DNA of 64,000 nucleotides from Gammaproteobacteria bacterium (GTDB taxonomy: Bacteria > Pseudomonadota > Gammaproteobacteria > Steroidobacterales > Rariloculaceae): contig JAJEGN010000013.1 in NCBI GenBank assembly GCA_022819855.1, positions 32,492 through 96,491 of the forward strand, read 5' to 3'. Below the pieces are notes generated by a model that was not told where the DNA came from, did no database searches, and worked only from the letters and a program-made list of their open reading frames with translations. Of this stretch, positions 27,456 to 37,637 are shown one piece after another. The translations under genes and the position numbers were made by a program. The stretch's first letter is position 1, and each line of letters begins with the position of its first letter.

Positions 27456-27729
27456 GCTACCGGCGACCTGCAAGCGCGATCACGACAGCAGCGTTAAACC
27501 ACAGTTCGAAATTCATGCCGATCCCCGAGCACGCAAAATGGCTTGTTGCGCCTTCTTCAGTCGCTCCCCGACGCGGAGAGCCGGGCACCCATTCGATTAT
27601 TGTCGTCTGTGCTAACCTGTCAAACGCAATTCCTTGGCCCACTTGCCAATAATTCGAACATAATCCTTTTTAATCAATTTCTTAAGACAATCTTTGCTTG
27701 ATCGTCAGCCGCGTTACAGGAGGCGACCG
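27456..27729 (+). promoter_or_regulatory. AT-rich leader upstream of the tannase-family gene
   Basis: In otherwise GC-rich DNA the stretch about 27600-27715 is markedly AT-rich, with TTGCCAATAATTCGAACATAAT and a following T-rich run broken into shorter pieces. CATAAT could be a -10 box, but no well-spaced -35 is obvious. The strong SD AGGAGG stands 6 nt before the ATG at 27730. Confidence 0.35.
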
Positions 27730-29361
27730 ATGAGATCCTTTGCAACCCTCGGTATTGTTGTTCTCGGTTGGCTGGCATTTGCCGCCGCCGCACAGGCTCA
27801 GGAGGATCATGCCGCGCACTGCGAAGCCATGATCGACACGCGCAACCTGACGCTCTACCGCGCCGAGTGGCGTGCCGCCAGCGAGTCGAGTCCCGCGTAC
27901 TGCCACGTCCAGGGTCAGGTTGGCCCGGGGCTGACCTGGTATGTGCAGATGCCTCCGCCGGAGGCGTGGAACGGCCGCTTCCTGAACTGGGGCGATGGCG
28001 GTCACGACGGCGATCTCGACTACGCCCCGCGCCGGGTTGCCGAGGGCTACGCGGTCGCCAACGGCAACATGGGCCACGACAACGGCTCGCAGCCCGGCGC
28101 GACGTTCGCGTTCAACGACCGGCAGGCGGAAATCGTCTACGGCTACGGCCACATCAAGGCGACCACCGACGCTGCGAAGACCGCCATCAGGGCGTTCTAC
28201 GGCCGGCCGGCGGAATACTCCTACCACGAGGGCTGTTCGACGGGCGGCCGCCAGGGGCTCATGGCCGCGCAGCGCTGGCCTTCGATCTTCGACGGCATCG
28301 TCGCCGGCGCCCCCGCCTCGTTCCTGCAGCGGCTCAACGTCACCCACAACTGGGACATGCAGGTCATGCTCAGGGACGACTACGCGGGCTCGCTCTCCTA
28401 CGACACCGACGACAACGGCACGCTCGACAGCCTGACCAAGGCCAACATGCTGACCGAAGCCGTGCTCGCGCAGTGCGACGCCAACGACGGCATCGTCGAC
28501 CGGGTGGTCAACAACCCCGAGACCTGCGACTTCGTGCCCGAGCGCGACCTCGCCCATGCGATGTGTGTGGACGACGTGAACGCCGACGACTGCTTCACGA
28601 CCACTCAGCTCGCGGCCATACAAGCCATCTACAGCGGCCCATATGATTCCGCGGGCACCTCGATCTACAAGGGCAAGTCCTATGGCTCCGAGATGCGCTG
28701 GCCGCTCATCGTGGTCCCGCACGAAGGCAACAACCATCGTCCGGGCCAGATCGGGCTTGCGTCGGACTACGTGAACTTCCTCTTCTATGACAACGATCCC
28801 GGCGTTCCGACCACGCGGCCGACCGACCTCTCGCTCGCGCCCGATCCGACGCGCGAACCGCCCGAGTTCGCCTGGTGGCAGTTCGACTTCGACGACTTCA
28901 CCGCGGGCCTCGGCGACACCATGCGCGCCATCACCGATGCCGACGATCCGAACATGTCGCGCTATCTGAAGCAGGAAGGCGGAAAGCTCCTGATCTGGCA
29001 CGGCTGGGCCGATACGGTCATACCGGCGCAGCCGATGGTCGACTTCTACGGCGAGGTCGTGGACGTGACGTTTGACGGCGACCGCGCGGCTTCGGACGAA
29101 TCCGTGCGGCTCTTCATGCCGCCGGGCGTGGCGCACTGCGCCGGCGGACCGGGTCCGGATAGCTGGGACCGGCTCGCGCCGATCGTCGAATGGGTCGAGA
29201 ACGGCACGCCGCCCGATTCGCTGACGGTACAGAAGCTCGACGACGGCGCCGTGGTCAACGAACGGCTCGTCTGCCCGTATCCCGAGCAGGCCGTCTACGT
29301 GGGCGGCGGCGACGCGAACGACCCGGCCAACTGGGTCGCCGACAACTTCGTCTGCGAGTAG
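27730..29361 (+). CDS. Secreted tannase/feruloyl esterase family hydrolase
   Basis: 543 aa from the ATG at 27730, with AGGAGG at 6-nt spacing; the frame is open to 27694 without a signal. Sec signal to about residue 24. The nucleophile motif GCSTGGRQG has Cys169-Ser170, and the catalytic His near the C-terminus occurs as VAHCAGG, so the paired cysteines next to Ser and His (CS-D-HC arrangement) of this family are present; the Asp is in WHGWADTVIP. Known family role: hydrolysis of gallate or ferulate esters, or of aromatic polyester fragments. Substrate not predictable. Confidence 0.9.
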   Translation: MRSFATLGIVVLGWLAFAAAAQAQEDHAAHCEAMIDTRNLTLYRAEWRAASESSPAYCHVQGQVGPGLTWYVQMPPPEAWNGRFLNWGDGGHDGDLDYAPRRVAEGYAVANGNMGHDNGSQPGATFAFNDRQAEIVYGYGHIKATTDAAKTAIRAFYGRPAEYSYHEGCSTGGRQGLMAAQRWPSIFDGIVAGAPASFLQRLNVTHNWDMQVMLRDDYAGSLSYDTDDNGTLDSLTKANMLTEAVLAQCDANDGIVDRVVNNPETCDFVPERDLAHAMCVDDVNADDCFTTTQLAAIQAIYSGPYDSAGTSIYKGKSYGSEMRWPLIVVPHEGNNHRPGQIGLASDYVNFLFYDNDPGVPTTRPTDLSLAPDPTREPPEFAWWQFDFDDFTAGLGDTMRAITDADDPNMSRYLKQEGGKLLIWHGWADTVIPAQPMVDFYGEVVDVTFDGDRAASDESVRLFMPPGVAHCAGGPGPDSWDRLAPIVEWVENGTPPDSLTVQKLDDGAVVNERLVCPYPEQAVYVGGGDANDPANWVADNFVCE

Positions 29362-29470
29362 GTCGCGCAGCCTGCGCTTGCGGCGCCTCGTTGCACCGCG
29401 GGCGCCTGGTGGGCCGCGCGTAAACGCGGCGCTGTCTGCGCGCTGAGCACTGCGAACGGCTCGAACTCGC

Positions 29471-30025
29471 TCACGTCCGGTCCGCGACTTCGCCGCGGGG
29501 CGGGGTCAGCGCCGCCGACCAGTGCGCGAGCTTCTCGGCGAACGGCATCCGCGCGTGGGCCGGACTCGTCGACGGCAGGGTCCGGCGCGGAATCCCGGCG
29601 AACGTGGGAGCGAGCGCGGGCAGGACCTTGCGCCGATAGAGGTCCGCAGCCGTCGCACCGTTGAAGAAGATCGAGCCGATCGAGGGGTTGAGTTCGAAGA
29701 ACGATGCGAAGTCGTTCGTGACGGCCGTCGGCCCGTCGATCGCCGAATCGAGACTGCCCGGACGCCGGCCCGCGGCCAGCACGTCCCACAGCGCGATCCC
29801 GTGTTCGGTCAACTTGTCCAGCCGGGCTTCGTAAGCAAGTTCCGGTCCTGCGCCGCACACCACGCCCATGATGCGCCAGAAGGCGTTTTGCGGCTGGGCG
29901 TAATACTGCTGTTCCTTGAGCGATCGCACACCCGGCAGGCTGCCGAGAATCAGTGCCCTCGCACCGGGGGCGTGAACCGGCGGGAACCCCTGCGAAAAGG
30001 GGGTCGCTGACTTCGCCCGGCCCAT
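29471..30025 (-). CDS. Hypoxanthine/uracil-DNA glycosylase (UDG family 6-like)
   Basis: 184 aa. LILGSLPGVRSLKEQQYYA followed by NAFWRIMG, and STSPAHA near the C-terminus, are the hallmarks of the hypoxanthine-DNA glycosylase branch of the UDG superfamily (sizes 165-190 aa). Role: excision of deaminated adenine from DNA. Located 23 bp after the DUF2339 stop on the same strand side, but reading away as a separate short gene. Confidence 0.85.
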   Translation of the reverse strand: MGRAKSATPFSQGFPPVHAPGARALILGSLPGVRSLKEQQYYAQPQNAFWRIMGVVCGAGPELAYEARLDKLTEHGIALWDVLAAGRRPGSLDSAIDGPTAVTNDFASFFELNPSIGSIFFNGATAADLYRRKVLPALAPTFAGIPRRTLPSTSPAHARMPFAEKLAHWSAALTPPRGEVADRT

Positions 30026-30048
30026 TGCTCCGCGGCAGCCTTGCTGCC

Positions 30049-32787
30049 TCAGGGCGCGGCCGCGGCCCGCGGCTCGGCGCGCGGCGGCACAGGGGCGAAG
30101 TAGCCGACGATGAGAAGCAGCACGCCGACGCCGAGAAACGACACGACGCGTCCCACCGTCCCGGCATTATCCAGTTCGACGACGAAGAGCTTCACGACGA
30201 CGATGGCCATGAGGACGGCGCCGGCGATCCAGATCGCGCGGTTGGCAGCGCGCGCGCCGGCGACCATGCCCGCAAGCGCGCTGCTCCCCCAGACGATCGA
30301 CAGCGATGCCTGCAGCACCGTCGACTCGGCGAGCGGTTCGAGCGCATAGCGCACGTCGGCCCAGTGGTGCACGCTGCGGGCCACGGTCATCGTCAGCAGG
30401 AACAGCCCAAGCACCGCCGGGACGAGCACGCGCCAGCGCGACGCGAACCGATCCATTTCCACCCATTCCCGCACGGCCGCGTACCAGAACCAGCCTGCCG
30501 CGAACACGAGTCCGCTTGCGAGTTCGAGCGGGTTCAGCAACGGAACGTAGGGCAAGGGGTCGGGGTCGCCCGGCGACACGATGTTCGTCCTGATCGTAGC
30601 GACTGCGAGAACAACGAGCGTAGCGCCGACGGCCGCGAGACCATACGTGCGCCAATGCACGCGCAGCGGCCAATCCAGCACATCGCGCGCCCGGACAGTT
30701 GCGAGCAGAAGCGCGGCGACGACTGCGATTGTCGCAGCCGTTGCCCATACCCCGTCCGTCCATCGTTCGACCCACCAGTGCACTTCGGTCGCGGCCAGGG
30801 CGGCGATGAGCCAGTAGCCGCCGGTGTGCAGCACGCTCGCGACGCGGCCGAGCTGCGACTCCTGCAGGCGCAGGAAACCGAAGTGCGTTCCGAACGCAAC
30901 GAGCCAGACCGGCCAACCGTAATACTCGAGGGCATGCTGCCGAGCGAAAAGCGCAATCAGCAAGGCGACGCCGATCGCCGGCGCCATCAGGCAGCCGAGT
31001 GTCGCCACGCGCTGCCAGCCGTGCGTCCGCGCGGCCAGTACCGCGGCCCAGACCGTGCCCGCGACGAACAGGAGCGCGGAATCGAGCTGGAACCGATCGG
31101 GAACGAAGCGGACGATCTCGTTGAGTCCGCCGCCGAGCCACCACACCGTTCCCCACACGAGCAAGGCCCAGGTCGCGATGGCATGGTGCTGCCGGTCGTC
31201 GCTCTCGCGGATCCGGTCGAAGATCCGGCTCGAAATCAACGCGGCAACGGCGATCCAAAGCGCACCGAGGAAGTCGCCGTTGAATACTGCAAGATCGCGG
31301 GCAGCTACTTCCTGGTTGAAGAAGGCCACGGCCGAAGCGATCTGCAGGACGGTTCCGCCGATGAGCGCGAGCCTCCTGCTCTGACGGTACCCCAGCCAGA
31401 TCATCGCCGCGCCCTGCAACGACCAGGCTGCCGAAGTCCAGCGCGGATCGAGCGCAAGCGGAAACGCGATCGTCAGGAACACGACGCCGAGACTCAGGAA
31501 TGCTTCGGCCAGCACGCGCAGTTCGGCGCTGCCGCGGTGAAGCATCCACATCCCGAGCGCCCCGTACACGCCGGCGAGCGTGGCGGCGCTGGTTGCGAGA
31601 CCGTATTCAATATCGCCGACGAGCCCGGCCTGCAGGCCGAAGCCGACGAACGGCGTGCCAAAGACGAGCGTGCCGTCGACGAAGCCGCGGAGCCTCGGCG
31701 CCGCGCGCGTTGCAAATAGCACCGGGATGGCGATGTACATCGCGACGAACAGCACGAGAAACGGCTCGGTCGAGGCGAAAAGAGCCGGGGCGTAGGAGGT
31801 GTATCCCCAGTAAGCACCGACACCGAACGTGAAGAGGAAGGAGAGCACGTTGAGTTCGCGCCAGGCCCGGAACCAGGCAATTGCGAGCACCGCGGCGTTG
31901 AGCAGTGCGTAGTAGCTGAAAAGCACGACGTGATCGCCGACGTCCGACGATGCCAGCACGGGCGCCAGGAAGCCGCCGACGATTCCGAGCACCGCAAGTT
32001 CGCGGGAGTTCTGGACTACAGCAAGTGCCCCCGCTGCCGCCGTAACGACAACGAGCAGGGCGAAGGCGAGGACCGGCGGCAGCAGATCGTAGAACGCAAA
32101 CGCCGCGTAGATCGTCAGGTAGACGATCGCGACGCCGCCGCCCTGCAGGCTCAGCGCATAGCCCGGCCGCGCGGTGCGCAGCCGCCAGCCGAGACCGAGC
32201 AACGCGAGACCGAAGAGCGCAACGCCGATCAGGCGCAGCTCGATCGGCAGGGCGATCCAGTTGCGGTCGACCGCCACCCTGACGAGAAAACCGACACCGA
32301 TGAGGGAGAGGACCACGCCGACCTTCACGGGAACGTTGCCGCTCGTCAGCCACCGCCTAGCGTGCTCGAAAAGGCGTTCGGCGATGCTCGGCTCCAGTGA
32401 TTCGGTACCGGCCGCCTCCCGCGCCCACGACGGTGCGACCGACGGGTCCGCTGCCGGCTGCGGGGATTCCGGAGCGGGCTCGAACTCGGCGTCGGGTTCA
32501 GCTATGCCGGCCGGCTCCGGCACGGGTTCCGACCAGTCGGCCGTAGCGGTGTCGGGCGCCCCGGCGGCGGGTTCGCTCGTCGGGTGACCGACGGGCTCGT
32601 CGGCCAGTGTCATCGGCGGCTCGCTGCGGCCCGCCTCGGCCTCGATCCTGCGCAGCCGCCGCTGCAGGGTGAACAGCCAGCCCGCGAGCGCTCCGAGCGC
32701 CGCCCCGGCCAGGATGTTGCCGAACACGCCGCCAAACAGCGCCGGACCCAGGAACGCGCCGACCGCGGCAGCGATCAGGATCGCCAT
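30049..32787 (-). CDS. DUF2339 polytopic membrane protein
   Basis: 912 aa from the ATG at 32787, 2 nt after the preceding stop; the longer frame is a shadow of the upstream gene. An N-terminal hydrophobic glycine-rich pair, a coiled stretch (FTLQRRLRRIEAE), a Pro/Ala/Glu-rich linker (about 60-140), then some 25 membrane helices in a row. This layout is typical of DUF2339, whose function is unknown; large membrane proteins of this type are sometimes thought to be stress- or envelope-related. Coupled to the alpha/beta-hydrolase-like gene upstream. Confidence 0.85.
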   Translation of the reverse strand: MAILIAAAVGAFLGPALFGGVFGNILAGAALGALAGWLFTLQRRLRRIEAEAGRSEPPMTLADEPVGHPTSEPAAGAPDTATADWSEPVPEPAGIAEPDAEFEPAPESPQPAADPSVAPSWAREAAGTESLEPSIAERLFEHARRWLTSGNVPVKVGVVLSLIGVGFLVRVAVDRNWIALPIELRLIGVALFGLALLGLGWRLRTARPGYALSLQGGGVAIVYLTIYAAFAFYDLLPPVLAFALLVVVTAAAGALAVVQNSRELAVLGIVGGFLAPVLASSDVGDHVVLFSYYALLNAAVLAIAWFRAWRELNVLSFLFTFGVGAYWGYTSYAPALFASTEPFLVLFVAMYIAIPVLFATRAAPRLRGFVDGTLVFGTPFVGFGLQAGLVGDIEYGLATSAATLAGVYGALGMWMLHRGSAELRVLAEAFLSLGVVFLTIAFPLALDPRWTSAAWSLQGAAMIWLGYRQSRRLALIGGTVLQIASAVAFFNQEVAARDLAVFNGDFLGALWIAVAALISSRIFDRIRESDDRQHHAIATWALLVWGTVWWLGGGLNEIVRFVPDRFQLDSALLFVAGTVWAAVLAARTHGWQRVATLGCLMAPAIGVALLIALFARQHALEYYGWPVWLVAFGTHFGFLRLQESQLGRVASVLHTGGYWLIAALAATEVHWWVERWTDGVWATAATIAVVAALLLATVRARDVLDWPLRVHWRTYGLAAVGATLVVLAVATIRTNIVSPGDPDPLPYVPLLNPLELASGLVFAAGWFWYAAVREWVEMDRFASRWRVLVPAVLGLFLLTMTVARSVHHWADVRYALEPLAESTVLQASLSIVWGSSALAGMVAGARAANRAIWIAGAVLMAIVVVKLFVVELDNAGTVGRVVSFLGVGVLLLIVGYFAPVPPRAEPRAAAAP

Positions 32788-32789
32788 GG

Positions 32790-33626
32790 TCAAATCACCT
32801 CGCACTGCCGGACCCAGCGCGCGCGAACGTCGCCGGCGCTCAGGCGCGGATCGAGCGCCGGCAGCAGGAACACGCTCTGCCAGCGCGGTCCCAGGTAGCT
32901 CCTGTGATTGCCGCGGTGGCCCCAGGCGCGGTCGCTCACGGTCCAGTGCCACTGGAGAAGAGCCGGGTGCGCCGTGTCGAATCCGGCCCGGCCCGCACCC
33001 TCGGTATCGACCCGGTCGATCGTGCCGAACGTCCGCGTGCCCCAGCCCACCTGTACGTCGAACGTGCTCGCGTAGCTCACGGCGAACTCCGTGACCCGCG
33101 GCAGAACGCGCTCCTCGATCGGATAGTCGGGAGAGATCGCCGGCGCCATGAGCACGAGCCGGTCGACGGTCACATCTTCCGGCAACTCGCTGACGATCAT
33201 CGCGGCGAGGCCGGCGCCGCCCGAGTAGCCGAAAAGATAAAGAAGCTCGTCGGGATGGTCGCGGCGCCATCGCACGATCTCGCTCGCCATCTGCCGGGCC
33301 GTCGCGGAGTTGCGCTCGTCCGCCTGGATGTTGTTGATGACGAGGAACGGTATGCCCCACGGCCTGAGCTCGATCTCGAAACCGGGCAGTTGTCGGGTTG
33401 CGAGTTCGATGAAACCGGCGAGATGGTATTTCGTGTTGGCCGATCCCGGCAGCGCGATGAGCTTGCCGGTGTACTGGGCCGGCGCGGCGCCGGTAACGGC
33501 CGCCGCCGGTCGTTCGCATGTCAGGTTGAGCGCCATGGTGTCCGCCGCGCACAACAGGACCATGGCCGTGAGCATGAGCAGCACTCTGCCCGAACGCACC
33601 TGTGTATCGGCAATCGACGGGGTCAT
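32790..33626 (-). CDS. Secreted alpha/beta-hydrolase-like protein
   Basis: 278 aa from the ATG at 33626 with GAGG 8 nt upstream. Sec signal (about 15-35), then a KLIALPGS strand, a YLFGYSGGAGLAAMIV nucleophile elbow (GYSGG), and a C-terminal half in which a catalytic His (RGNHRSYLGPRW) is plausible. No closer family is recognised. It precedes DUF2339 with a 2-nt gap, so they are cotranscribed. Confidence 0.65.
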   Translation of the reverse strand: MTPSIADTQVRSGRVLLMLTAMVLLCAADTMALNLTCERPAAAVTGAAPAQYTGKLIALPGSANTKYHLAGFIELATRQLPGFEIELRPWGIPFLVINNIQADERNSATARQMASEIVRWRRDHPDELLYLFGYSGGAGLAAMIVSELPEDVTVDRLVLMAPAISPDYPIEERVLPRVTEFAVSYASTFDVQVGWGTRTFGTIDRVDTEGAGRAGFDTAHPALLQWHWTVSDRAWGHRGNHRSYLGPRWQSVFLLPALDPRLSAGDVRARWVRQCEVI

Positions 33627-33901
33627 ACTCACAACCTCAATGTGCATGACCGGGGCGCGGGACAATCCGCTTCCCGCGCCGACGCTGCGATAACACCTAG
33701 TCTAGCTCGAAATCTGCAGCGAAACCGCGCGTTGAACCTCGATTCGGTGGGGCTGCATCCACGGACTGCCGCGGAATGTCGCCCGGTTTCAAGCTTTCTC
33801 CGCGGAGATGGGGTACTTTTCGAGCTTCGCACCGTTGCTTGCGTCACTTCGCCTGGAAACGCCATTCGCATCGCACCACGGACCGGACCGCCGACCCTGC
33901 C

Positions 33902-34411
33902 ATGAACGACCCAACGCTGCTCTCGGCCCTCGGAATTCCCGCCGACTACGGCACGCGGCCCTATCTGCCCCGTTACGAGGAAGCCGCGGAACTCGTCGAG
34001 ATCGAGGACGACATGTTCGGACGCGCGCTGCGGCTTGCGCCCGCCACCGCACGCGACTGGCGGACCATGAAACAGGCCGCGCTCGACGACGGCATCGAGC
34101 TGCTGATCGTGTCCGGATTTCGCAGCGTCGCCTACCAGGTCGAGCTCATTCGCAACAAACTCTCGAAGGGTCTGACGATCGACTCCATCCTGCGCGTTAA
34201 CGCGGCGCCCGGATTCAGCCAGCACCACAGCGGCAAGGCGCTCGACCTCGCAACGCCCGGCTGCCGCCCGCTGACCGAGGAGTTCGAGGACTCCCCCGCA
34301 TTCGCCTGGCTCAAGGCCAACGCCGCGCGGTTCGCGTTCTCGATGCCCTACGGCCGGGACAACGTCTACGGAATCGTCTACGAACCCTGGCATTGGTCGC
34401 AGTGCGAGTGA
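33902..34411 (+). CDS. VanY-type D-alanyl-D-alanine carboxypeptidase (M15) without signal peptide
   Basis: 169 aa. SGFRSVAYQVELI, SQHHSGKALDLATP (zinc-binding HxxGxAxD) and EPWHW near the end are the peptidase M15B motifs. No signal peptide or membrane helix is seen even in the upstream in-frame extension, so either the enzyme is cytoplasmic or it works on recycled peptide. The family cleaves D-Ala or other D-amino-acid ends of peptidoglycan. Divergent from the hydrolase-like gene. Confidence 0.8.
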   Translation: MNDPTLLSALGIPADYGTRPYLPRYEEAAELVEIEDDMFGRALRLAPATARDWRTMKQAALDDGIELLIVSGFRSVAYQVELIRNKLSKGLTIDSILRVNAAPGFSQHHSGKALDLATPGCRPLTEEFEDSPAFAWLKANAARFAFSMPYGRDNVYGIVYEPWHWSQCE

Positions 34412-34480
34412 CTTTCGCATGCCTCGCCGGCGCGTATCCCGTTATCATTCGGGTCCCCCCGAGCCTGCCAGACTGACCAG

Positions 34481-35104
34481 GTGAGTCACGCCGATCGCCT
34501 CAAGTGGGATGAGCGTTATCGGGCCGGCAGCTACGCGGCTCGTCCACACCCGACGCAACTGCTTGCAGACCGCCTCGCGGAGCTGCCGCGAGGACGCGCC
34601 CTCGACATCGCCTGCGGTGCGGGACGCAACGCGCTGTTCCTCGCCGAGGCCGGTTACGAAGTCGATGCCGTCGACGTCTCGCCCATCGGTCTGGAGCGCG
34701 GCGCCCGGAGCGCCGCCGAGCACGGGCTTGCGATCAACTGGATCGAGGCCGACCTTGAAACGACGCCCGCCGCGACGGTCCTGGCCGATAGCGACTACGA
34801 TCTCATCGTCATGGTCCGTTACGTGAACATGCCGCTGATCGCGGCGCTTGCGGAGCGACTCCGCGACGGCGCTTGTCTCGTCTGCGAGCAGCACCTCAAG
34901 ACATCCCGCGATGTCGTCGGCCCGAAGAACCCCGCCTACCGGCTCGCACCGAACGAATTGCTCGCGGCGGCCGGGAATCTCCGCGTACTGTTCTACCGCG
35001 AGGGCATCGTGGAGGACCCCGACGGCCGGCCGGCGGCCCTGGCCCAGCTCATCGCCTGCCGGGGCGCAGCGCGCTTCGAACACGGAAATGACGCGGCCGT
35101 CTGA
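34481..35104 (+). CDS. Class I SAM-dependent methyltransferase (TehB-like)
   Basis: 207 aa beginning at a GTG. KWDERYRAGSY at the N-terminus and motif I LDIACGAGRNALFLAEAGYEVDAVDVS resemble TehB/thiopurine-type small-molecule methyltransferases. Motif IV region is YDLIVMVRYVN rather than a DNA or RNA type signature. Substrate unknown; tellurite or thiol detoxification are possibilities from the family. Confidence 0.8.
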   Translation: MSHADRLKWDERYRAGSYAARPHPTQLLADRLAELPRGRALDIACGAGRNALFLAEAGYEVDAVDVSPIGLERGARSAAEHGLAINWIEADLETTPAATVLADSDYDLIVMVRYVNMPLIAALAERLRDGACLVCEQHLKTSRDVVGPKNPAYRLAPNELLAAAGNLRVLFYREGIVEDPDGRPAALAQLIACRGAARFEHGNDAAV

Positions 35105-35333
35105 TCGCAGGCTGGGCGGCAGAGGCCTGCCCGGCGGCCGTCGACGTTCGGACGGTGCCGAAACACGCGGCCATGCCCGAAGGCGGCGTGAAGGAACCTC
35201 GCCCGAGGGTCGCCCGAGCCCGCACCGAACGGCAACTCCCGGTCGATCCCACCGGCCGCGCGGGCGCTTGCCCGACCGGGACTGCCTGCCGGTCGTCCTG
35301 TCCCGCGCTGCCTGGCCCCCGATTCTCCGGACC

Positions 35334-37013
35334 GTGCGCCGCGAACCCGGTCATGCAGTGCTGGCCGTACTGTTGGTTGCCGCGTGGCTGCCGGCAGCGA
35401 CAGCGCAATCGGTCGGGAACGCGGCGGCCGAAACGGCGGCGGGCGGCGAACCCGCCACGACCTTTGAAGCCGAACTCGAGCAGCGCGGCGCGCGGATCGG
35501 CACGGTCAACGTCACCGTCGAGAACGTCTTCAACCTCAACGATCCCGCCGAGGACAGGCCGCTGTATCGCCTGGCCAACAGCATTCACGTCACGACTCGC
35601 GAAAGCGTCGTCAGAAGTATCCTGCTGTTCGAACCCGGCGATCCCTACGTGGCGCGAGTCGTCGACGAATCGGCGCGGCTGTTGCGCAACCTCGGCTACG
35701 TCGCCGATGCCTCGGTGCGGCCTGGCCGCTTCGACGAAGCCGGCAACACGATCGACATCGACGTCACCGTCCGCGACTCATGGTCGCTCAAACCTTCGCT
35801 CAAGCTCGGCCGCAGCGGCGGCGCGAACGAGTACGGGTTCGGACTGACCGAGGACAACCTCGCCGGCCGCGGCAAGCGCCTCGACATCGCCTTCCGCAGC
35901 GATGTGGACCGCGACGAACGGCTCTTCAGTTATACGGACAACAACATCAACAACGGCCGCGATCGATTTTCCGTGCTCTACTCCGACAACAGCGACGGCC
36001 GGCGGGCGGGTTTCGAGGCGGGCCGGCCGTTCTTCTCCTTCGATTCGCGCTGGTCGTTCACGGTCAGCGCGCTCGACGAGGAGCGCATCGATTCGATGTA
36101 CGACCTCGGCGAAGTCATCGACGAGTTTCACCACGACACCCGCACGTGGACGATCCAGGGCGGCAGGTCGCGCGGTTTCGTCAACGGCAGGACGATTCGC
36201 TGGCTCGCCGGATTCAGTTACGAGGAAGATATCTTCCGGCCCACCGTCGACCTGCCGACGCCGACATTGCTGCCCGGGGACCGTGAGCTCGCGTATCCCT
36301 GGGGCGGTCTGCAGATCGTCGCGGACGACTTTCGGGAACTCACCGAACTCAACGATATCGGCCGTACGGAAGATGTGCCGTTGGGACTGGACCTCTTTCT
36401 GAGCGTCGGCCGGTCGGCGAAGTCGTTCGGCGTCGACCGCGACGCGTGGATGTTCAACTTTTCCGCTTCGCGCGGCTGGGAACCGGGCGGTCCGGGCAGA
36501 CTGCTGCTGTTCGACGCGGGAGCCTCGGCACGGCTCGAAGACGAGAGCGTCCGCAACGGCATCGCCTTCGCGAGCGCCCGCTATTTCCGTCGCAACATGG
36601 GACGGCATCTTTTCTCGGCGAGCTTCAGGGCAACGCTGGCGAACAATCTCGACCCCGAGAACCAGGTGCTGCTCGGCGGCGACAACAACCTCAGGGGATT
36701 CCCGCTGCGCTACCAGAGCGGCGAACGCAGCGCCCGTGTGACGCTCGAACAGCGTTTCTTTACGGACTGGTATCCGTTTCGCCTGATCCGTATGGGTTAC
36801 GCCGTGTTTTTTGACGCCGGACGCGTCTGGGGAGACGACCCGAGGAACACGTCGAATCGCGGCACGCTATACGATGTGGGCATCGGCCTGCGCCTGACGT
36901 CGCCGCGCGCGAGCCGCGGTTCGGTCCTGCATATCGATCTCGCGTTTCCGATCAACGCCGACCAGACGATCGACAACGTGCAACTGCTCGTGGAAAAGAA
37001 AGCCTCGTTCTGA
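35334..37013 (+). CDS. Omp85/BamA-TamA-like outer membrane protein with a POTRA domain
   Basis: 559 aa from the GTG at 35334, which opens a signal peptide ending ATAQ; the frame is open much farther back but without signal. A single POTRA-like segment (about 70-150: ESVVRSILLFEPGDPYVARVVDESARLLRNLGYV split in two halves) precedes a surface-antigen barrel. LLGGDNNLRGFPLRYQSG fits the conserved L6-like motif (R-G-F/Y), and the chain ends in an aromatic (ASF), as for Bam-inserted barrels. It is shorter than BamA, with one POTRA, so it likely acts as a special-purpose insertase or translocase. Confidence 0.8.
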   Translation: MRREPGHAVLAVLLVAAWLPAATAQSVGNAAAETAAGGEPATTFEAELEQRGARIGTVNVTVENVFNLNDPAEDRPLYRLANSIHVTTRESVVRSILLFEPGDPYVARVVDESARLLRNLGYVADASVRPGRFDEAGNTIDIDVTVRDSWSLKPSLKLGRSGGANEYGFGLTEDNLAGRGKRLDIAFRSDVDRDERLFSYTDNNINNGRDRFSVLYSDNSDGRRAGFEAGRPFFSFDSRWSFTVSALDEERIDSMYDLGEVIDEFHHDTRTWTIQGGRSRGFVNGRTIRWLAGFSYEEDIFRPTVDLPTPTLLPGDRELAYPWGGLQIVADDFRELTELNDIGRTEDVPLGLDLFLSVGRSAKSFGVDRDAWMFNFSASRGWEPGGPGRLLLFDAGASARLEDESVRNGIAFASARYFRRNMGRHLFSASFRATLANNLDPENQVLLGGDNNLRGFPLRYQSGERSARVTLEQRFFTDWYPFRLIRMGYAVFFDAGRVWGDDPRNTSNRGTLYDVGIGLRLTSPRASRGSVLHIDLAFPINADQTIDNVQLLVEKKASF

Positions 37014-37022
37014 GCCGAGCGA

Positions 37023-37637
37023 TCAGTCGAACGGGTTGCCGTCCGCATCGATCGCGCCGGGAAGCGCGCGGAAACGGTCGAGCCAGGCCGTCACGTTCGC
37101 CCATTTGTCCGTGTCGTAGCCGGATATCTTGAGCATCGAGATCGGTGAGAAACAGGACACGTCGGCGATCGTCGGACGGTCGAGGGCGAGCCACTCGCGA
37201 TCGGCCAGATGTCCGTCCATGATGCCGAGGACGTGGTCGCAGCGCGCGTCGATTTCCTCGTCCGGCACTTTGATCGCGTCCGGACGCCTGATCTTGGCCC
37301 GCTTCATCCACGGCCCCTGGTGCACCTCGTTCGCCGACTTCGACAACCATTCGGCGACCTTGGCCTCGCCTTCGGCGTCGGCCGGCAGCCAGGTATTTGA
37401 CGGATCGTGCTTGCGGGCGAGGTAGACGAGACAGGCGTGCGAGTCGGCGATCGTATAGTCGCCGTCCTCCATGGCCGGCATTTGCCCGAAACGGTTCAAC
37501 GACAGGAACGGTTCGCGCTTGTGTTCGCCGCCATACATGTCGATATCGACGAGCTCATAGGGAACATCGAGCATCGACAACAGGATGCGCACCTTGTAGC
37601 CGTTGATCGATGGCATCGTCGAATGGACTCGCAGCAT
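37023..37637 (-). CDS. Glutathione S-transferase family protein
   Basis: 204 aa. N-terminal thioredoxin-like domain with NGYKVRILLSML, NRFGQMPAMEDGDYTIADSHAC broken across the cis-Pro motif QMPA, then an alpha-helical C-terminal domain with TIADVSCF. Conjugates glutathione or acts as a peroxidase; substrate unknown. It converges with the barrel gene at 9 bp. Confidence 0.88.
   Translation of the reverse strand: MLRVHSTMPSINGYKVRILLSMLDVPYELVDIDMYGGEHKREPFLSLNRFGQMPAMEDGDYTIADSHACLVYLARKHDPSNTWLPADAEGEAKVAEWLSKSANEVHQGPWMKRAKIRRPDAIKVPDEEIDARCDHVLGIMDGHLADREWLALDRPTIADVSCFSPISMLKISGYDTDKWANVTAWLDRFRALPGAIDADGNPFD

Noticed and set aside
29953..31719. 588-codon plus-strand frame opposite DUF2339
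   Set aside because: Strongly polar, Arg/His/Glu-rich translation without motifs; antisense shadow of a membrane protein gene.
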